A DNA stretch of 7,868 nt from contig DIZP01000005.1 in NCBI GenBank assembly GCA_002429375.1, positions 926 through 8,793 of the forward strand, in the 5' to 3' direction. Positions 5,685-7,868 of the stretch are shown in pieces. A program made the position numbers and the translations under genes. The notes under the pieces were generated by a model, which did not search any database, had not been told where the DNA came from, and saw only the letters and a program-made list of their open reading frames with translations. Position 1 is the stretch's first letter; every line of letters begins with the position of its first letter. Source of the DNA: a bacterium UBA6025. GTDB taxonomy: Bacteria; Patescibacteriota; Saccharimonadia; Saccharimonadales; Saccharimonadaceae.

Positions 5685-5687
5685 TTG

Positions 5688-6173
5688 TCAATGTTTGCTT
5701 CGTTTCTCTGCCAGTTGGGCCGGCTTGGTGAAGAACAAGTCGACGACCGCCAGCACCATACCTATACCGATGATAGTTTGCCGGTTATTGACCAGCCAGC
5801 TATAGACATCAACCCCCGTCCCTTCGAGTATCAGAGCATGGCCGAGCGGTTCAACCAAGAAAGCTAGGGTCAGCAGAGTGAATAGCAGCGCGCCAATGAT
5901 CCGACCGACCAGGTTCTTGTAGATATAACCATGAAAGAGCAATAAAACAGCCGGCAGCACAACAATCGCCGACAGCGTCACAGCCGTGGTGAGTGGACCG
6001 GACGGAAAAATACCCATACTGGCCACCACCAGCCCGGCATCATAGCCCCACAGGCCACTCAAGATAGATCCGGCGGCAAGGGCGAGCCCCAATAAACCAA
6101 ACCGTCGTCGGGTCACAAAAGCCGACCCAAAGAGGACGACTGCAAGTAGCCCAAAAATAAGTACCACGTTCAT
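5688..6173 (-). CDS. Multi-pass membrane protein of unknown function
   Basis: This 161-aa protein is almost wholly hydrophobic. Likely membrane helices lie at about 3-20, 25-42, 61-80, 91-110 and 133-149, followed by a short charged C-terminal tail (PAQLAEKRSKH). A cluster TRRRFG at 21-26 after the first helix suggests a cytoplasmic loop there. I do not recognise the family; the layout of short helices with a GRIIGALL segment recalls CvpA-like proteins but no signature supports that. The gene starts 1 nt after the DUF192 stop and has the strongest Shine-Dalgarno sequence of the window, so it is cotranscribed with, and probably functionally linked to, the DUF192 gene. Confidence 0.75.
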   Translation of the reverse strand: MNVVLIFGLLAVVLFGSAFVTRRRFGLLGLALAAGSILSGLWGYDAGLVVASMGIFPSGPLTTAVTLSAIVVLPAVLLLFHGYIYKNLVGRIIGALLFTLLTLAFLVEPLGHALILEGTGVDVYSWLVNNRQTIIGIGMVLAVVDLFFTKPAQLAEKRSKH

Positions 6174-6174
6174 G

Positions 6175-6648
6175 TTATCTTACCTCCTCCTGGTTAATGT
6201 CAAAGACGGCAGTACGCCCCGTCTGTATGCGCTGACTCTCAACCGTCCCGATTGGCAGTTCGACGACATAGCGCGCTGGCGAGTCTGGAGCAAATATAGT
6301 CGAGTCATCGGCAGGAATGTTTTTTTCGCTAAATACCACCTTTTTATCCTTATCAAGCCAGACGATATCAATCGGTATCTTCATGTCTTTCATCCAGATC
6401 TTCCATACCCCATCACTTGGAAACGCCAGAATTAGCGCCTGTTGAGAGCCTAGGTCCTCGACGCCGCTGAGCCCCTTTTCTCTTGAGGCCGGCGTCTGGG
6501 CAATGCGGGCAGTAAACACGCCGTTACCAAGATGAAGAACCGTGGTTGGTTGAAGCTGCGCCACAATCAGCGTCACGGCCGCCGCCACCACAAGTACGAC
6601 TATGCCGGTAATCAACAATGAAGAACTATTATTTTTAATCCAGTTCAT
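6175..6648 (-). CDS. DUF192 domain protein with N-terminal membrane anchor
   Basis: The 157-aa protein has a single N-terminal hydrophobic helix (about 11-32), acting as an uncleaved anchor or signal peptide, so the rest is probably outside the cytoplasmic membrane. Residues about 44-151 match the DUF192 fold: TARIAQTPASREKGLSGVEDL, then LILAFPSDGVWKIWMKDMKIPIDIVWLD (the family's characteristic WM-x(4)-IPLDI segment), and a late YVVELPIG. The biochemical role of DUF192 proteins is unknown. The ATG overlaps the TGA of a possible 9-codon ORF (ATGA) and has no Shine-Dalgarno sequence. Promoter-like hexamers lie 4 nt (TATTAT) and 33 nt (TGCTATAAT) upstream. The gene lies 51 nt after rimK and 1 nt before the membrane-protein gene. 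Confidence 0.88.
   Translation of the reverse strand: MNWIKNNSSSLLITGIVVLVVAAAVTLIVAQLQPTTVLHLGNGVFTARIAQTPASREKGLSGVEDLGSQQALILAFPSDGVWKIWMKDMKIPIDIVWLDKDKKVVFSEKNIPADDSTIFAPDSPARYVVELPIGTVESQRIQTGRTAVFDINQEEVR
6183..6191 (-). promoter_or_regulatory. Strong Shine-Dalgarno sequence for the membrane-protein gene
   Basis: AGGAGGAGG lies 9 nt before the ATG at 6173, inside the final codons of the DUF192 gene (NQEEVR). It fixes the start and shows that the anti-Shine-Dalgarno mechanism operates in this organism. Confidence 0.85.
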
Positions 6649-6674
6649 AAAGATAATACTCGGACGTGTATCAT
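6645..6674 (-). CDS. Possible 9-codon leader ORF (MIHVRVLSL) overlapping the DUF192 start
   Basis: An ATG at 6674 lies 7 nt after TATAAT, so a transcript from that promoter would begin at or next to it. The frame reads nine codons and its TGA overlaps the DUF192 ATG as ATGA. This would let ribosomes that load on the leaderless 5' end finish and re-initiate on DUF192, which has no Shine-Dalgarno sequence of its own. The ORF is so short that chance is a serious alternative; there is no direct evidence of translation. Confidence 0.3.
   Translation of the reverse strand: MIHVRVLSL
6653..6658 (-). promoter_or_regulatory. Alternative -10-like hexamer just before the DUF192 start
   Basis: TATTAT ends 4 nt before the DUF192 ATG. 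The gap is shorter than the 6 nt at comEC, the lamin-tail gene, ruvC and ruvA and would place +1 inside the start codon, so it is a poorer candidate than TGCTATAAT further upstream. Confidence 0.2.
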
Positions 6675-6681
6675 GAGCATT

Positions 6682-6690
6682 ATTATAGCA
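6682..6690 (-). promoter_or_regulatory. Extended -10 promoter between rimK and the DUF192 gene
   Basis: TGCTATAAT is a perfect extended -10 element 9 nt after the rimK TAG stop. Predicted +1 is about 6674-6675, at the ATG of the possible leader ORF and about 26 nt before the DUF192 ATG. It would let the DUF192 and membrane-protein genes be expressed separately from rimK. Confidence 0.6.
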
Positions 6691-6699
6691 GGACGAGGC

Positions 6700-7611
6700 C
6701 TAAGCGCCGACTTTGTCTTTTCGGTTGGTACGTTTGGCATTTGATTCAACGTACTCGATAATCGCTCCAGCGACGTCACGTCCAGTGATTTTTTCGATAC
6801 CAAAGCCAGGACTCGCATTCACTTCGAGAATAAGCGGTCCGCGATTACTGCGCATCATGTCGACGCCGGCGATATTAAGTCCCATGGCCTTAGCGGCCTT
6901 AACGGCAATTTTCTTTTCCTCATCGGTTAACTTGATGCTCGTCCCCTCGGCTCCCTTGTGGAGGTTCGAACGGAAATCGTCGTCCAGACTCTGCCGCTTC
7001 ATACTCGCTACGACGCGGCTGCCGACCACAAAGGCACGGATGTCGGTACCGGCTGATTCTTTGATGAATTCTTGCAGTAGAATGTTGGTACCGTCATCAT
7101 TGCTAAGATAGAAGGCTTGCAGCACCGATTTAGCAGCTTTTTTCGTTTCGGCCAGAACGACGCCGTTACCGTGGGTACCGCGGGCCAGCTTAATAATCAC
7201 TGGCATATCGCCGAGTTGGTCGAGCAGGACATCGATATCGGTGGTGTTCCGCGACACAACTGTCTTCGGAATTCCCACGCCGGACTTGGCCAATAGCTGC
7301 ATGCTGCGTAATTTATCACGGGAACGACTGATTGCAATCGAACTCGACACGCTATAAACACCCTGCATTTCCAGTTGACGAACAATGGCCGTGCCATAAC
7401 GGGTCATGTTGCTGGCGATACGAGGAATAATGGCGTCAAAGTTGACCAGATCCTGGCCTTTATAGCTGACGGTCGGGTTATTTTGTTCGATCGACGCGTA
7501 GCAGTCGCGGTATTTAACAATCGTCACTTCGTGGCCACGCTTAAGCGCTTCTTCTTTGAGACGTTTCGTCGAGTAGTTGCCAGGCCCATTGGACAGAATC
7601 GCTATTTTCAT
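6700..7611 (-). CDS. rimK: RimK-type alpha-L-glutamate ligase (ATP-grasp)
   Basis: RimK uses ATP to add glutamate residues to the C-terminus of ribosomal protein S6 in E. coli and also makes free poly-alpha-glutamate. The 303-aa product is colinear with the E. coli enzyme (about 300 aa) and shares long near-identical stretches: MKIAILS, FDAIIPRI, the RDKLRSMQLLA segment (98-108), the glycine loop GTHGNGVVLAET (145-156), LLQEFIKE, DFRSNLHKG (212-220) and NRGPLILEVNASPGFGIEK. ATP-grasp residues visible are Lys100, Lys141, Asp251, Glu263 and Asn265 (the last three for Mg2+). Whether the substrate is S6 here cannot be judged, as rpsF is not in the window. The start overlaps the upstream rimB-like stop as ATGA, with GAGGGTGG 9 nt upstream, so the two are translationally coupled. 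Confidence 0.95.
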   Translation of the reverse strand: MKIAILSNGPGNYSTKRLKEEALKRGHEVTIVKYRDCYASIEQNNPTVSYKGQDLVNFDAIIPRIASNMTRYGTAIVRQLEMQGVYSVSSSIAISRSRDKLRSMQLLAKSGVGIPKTVVSRNTTDIDVLLDQLGDMPVIIKLARGTHGNGVVLAETKKAAKSVLQAFYLSNDDGTNILLQEFIKESAGTDIRAFVVGSRVVASMKRQSLDDDFRSNLHKGAEGTSIKLTDEEKKIAVKAAKAMGLNIAGVDMMRSNRGPLILEVNASPGFGIEKITGRDVAGAIIEYVESNAKRTNRKDKVGA

Positions 7612-7868
7612 ATTTTTTTTCCACCCTCATTGTCTAATTCTTGATTAATTCGGACGTCAACCAGTATGCCGTACTCCCGCAGGAAGCGCCTGCCTATCAG
7701 AACCTCTCGTTGCATATCAGACCGATCGGACAGGCCTATGTTCACAGTATACCGCTTATCTCTGATAATAATATCGGTTTCAATCAGATACCTTTTTAGC
7801 CGATGGCCGCTTGAACTTCTGACATTCGTCACTTTATATTTTTCAAGTTCAATGGTGTCGGGGCCATT
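7608..7868 (-). CDS. RimB/DUF785-family retropepsin-like protease, C-terminal part (gene begins outside the window)
   Basis: Eighty-six codons are present, open to the window edge. Recognisable family segments are RYLIETDIIIRDKRYTVNIGLSDRSDM and REVLIGRRFLREYGILVDV, which match the C-terminal half of the DUF785 family (COG4067, often annotated as putative ATP-dependent zinc protease, with an aspartic-protease-like fold). The expected DTGA-type catalytic motif would be upstream and is not visible. In Pseudomonas the relative RimB is encoded with RimK and cleaves the glutamate tails RimK makes, which fits the overlap with rimK here. A GTG at 7832 is an internal codon, because family sequence continues before it. 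The coding end GGK-K-I contains an eight-A run. Confidence 0.85.
   Translation of the reverse strand, partial: NGPDTIELEKYKVTNVRSSSGHRLKRYLIETDIIIRDKRYTVNIGLSDRSDMQREVLIGRRFLREYGILVDVRINQELDNEGGKKI
7621..7628 (-). promoter_or_regulatory. Shine-Dalgarno sequence for rimK
   Basis: GAGGGTGG lies 9 nt before the rimK ATG, inside the end of the rimB-like gene; the gap is eight A and one T. Together with the ATGA overlap it supports the start at 7611. Confidence 0.65.

Noticed and set aside
5580..5687. The 108-nt gap between the membrane-protein gene and tRNA-Lys as a small RNA gene or promoter region
   Set aside because: I found no convincing -10/-35 pair, no stable fold beyond a 5-bp hairpin, and no ORF with an initiation signal.
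7608..7832. A 74-codon gene starting at GTG 7832
   Set aside because: The frame stays open to the window edge with protein sequence continuous with the DUF785 family, so the GTG is internal to a longer gene.

Overview
The window looks like part of a Patescibacteria (CPR) chromosome, most likely Candidatus Saccharibacteria, with balanced base composition and the standard code (TGG for Trp; TAA, TAG and TGA all used as stops). The lineage call is an inference. It rests on a short ComEC that ends after its membrane domain, a lamin-tail surface protein carrying Cys-pair repeats of a type I associate with this group, compact gene packing, and promoters that appear to make leaderless mRNAs. No marker gene was compared.

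Every gene I can support is on the minus strand, so the order of transcription is from high to low coordinates. (1) 7868-5688: the end of a RimB/DUF785-type protease-like gene, then rimK (alpha-L-glutamate ligase), a DUF192 protein with an N-terminal membrane anchor, and a multi-pass membrane protein of unknown function. These are joined by an ATGA overlap (rimB/rimK), a 51-nt gap holding a promoter and a possible 9-codon leader ORF, and a 1-nt gap (DUF192/membrane protein). (2) 5579-5457: tRNA-Lys(UUU) with encoded CCA, running directly into a long intrinsic terminator. (3) 5435-3195: comEC (DNA uptake channel), then yebC/TACO1. (4) 3181-1290: a large secreted, membrane-anchored lamin-tail protein with two unrelated families of cysteine-pair repeats. 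(5) 1287-1: ruvC, ruvA and the N-terminus of ruvB, the Holliday-junction resolution machinery. yebC next to ruvCAB is a common bacterial arrangement; here the surface-protein gene sits inside it.

The most striking feature is regulatory. Four genes (comEC, the lamin-tail gene, ruvC, ruvA) each have a -10 hexamer (TATAAT, TATACT or TATTAT) ending exactly 6 nt before the ATG and no Shine-Dalgarno sequence. Transcription would therefore start on the A of the start codon. By contrast yebC, ruvB, rimK and the membrane-protein gene have clear Shine-Dalgarno sequences. The window thus seems to use two translation-initiation modes: leaderless at promoter-proximal genes and SD-led inside operons or behind a normal leader.

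Functionally the window combines DNA uptake (ComEC) and recombination (RuvABC), translation factors (YebC, tRNA-Lys, RimK/RimB modification of ribosomal protein) and a cell-surface protein. I found no CRISPR array, insertion sequence, phage gene or plus-strand gene.
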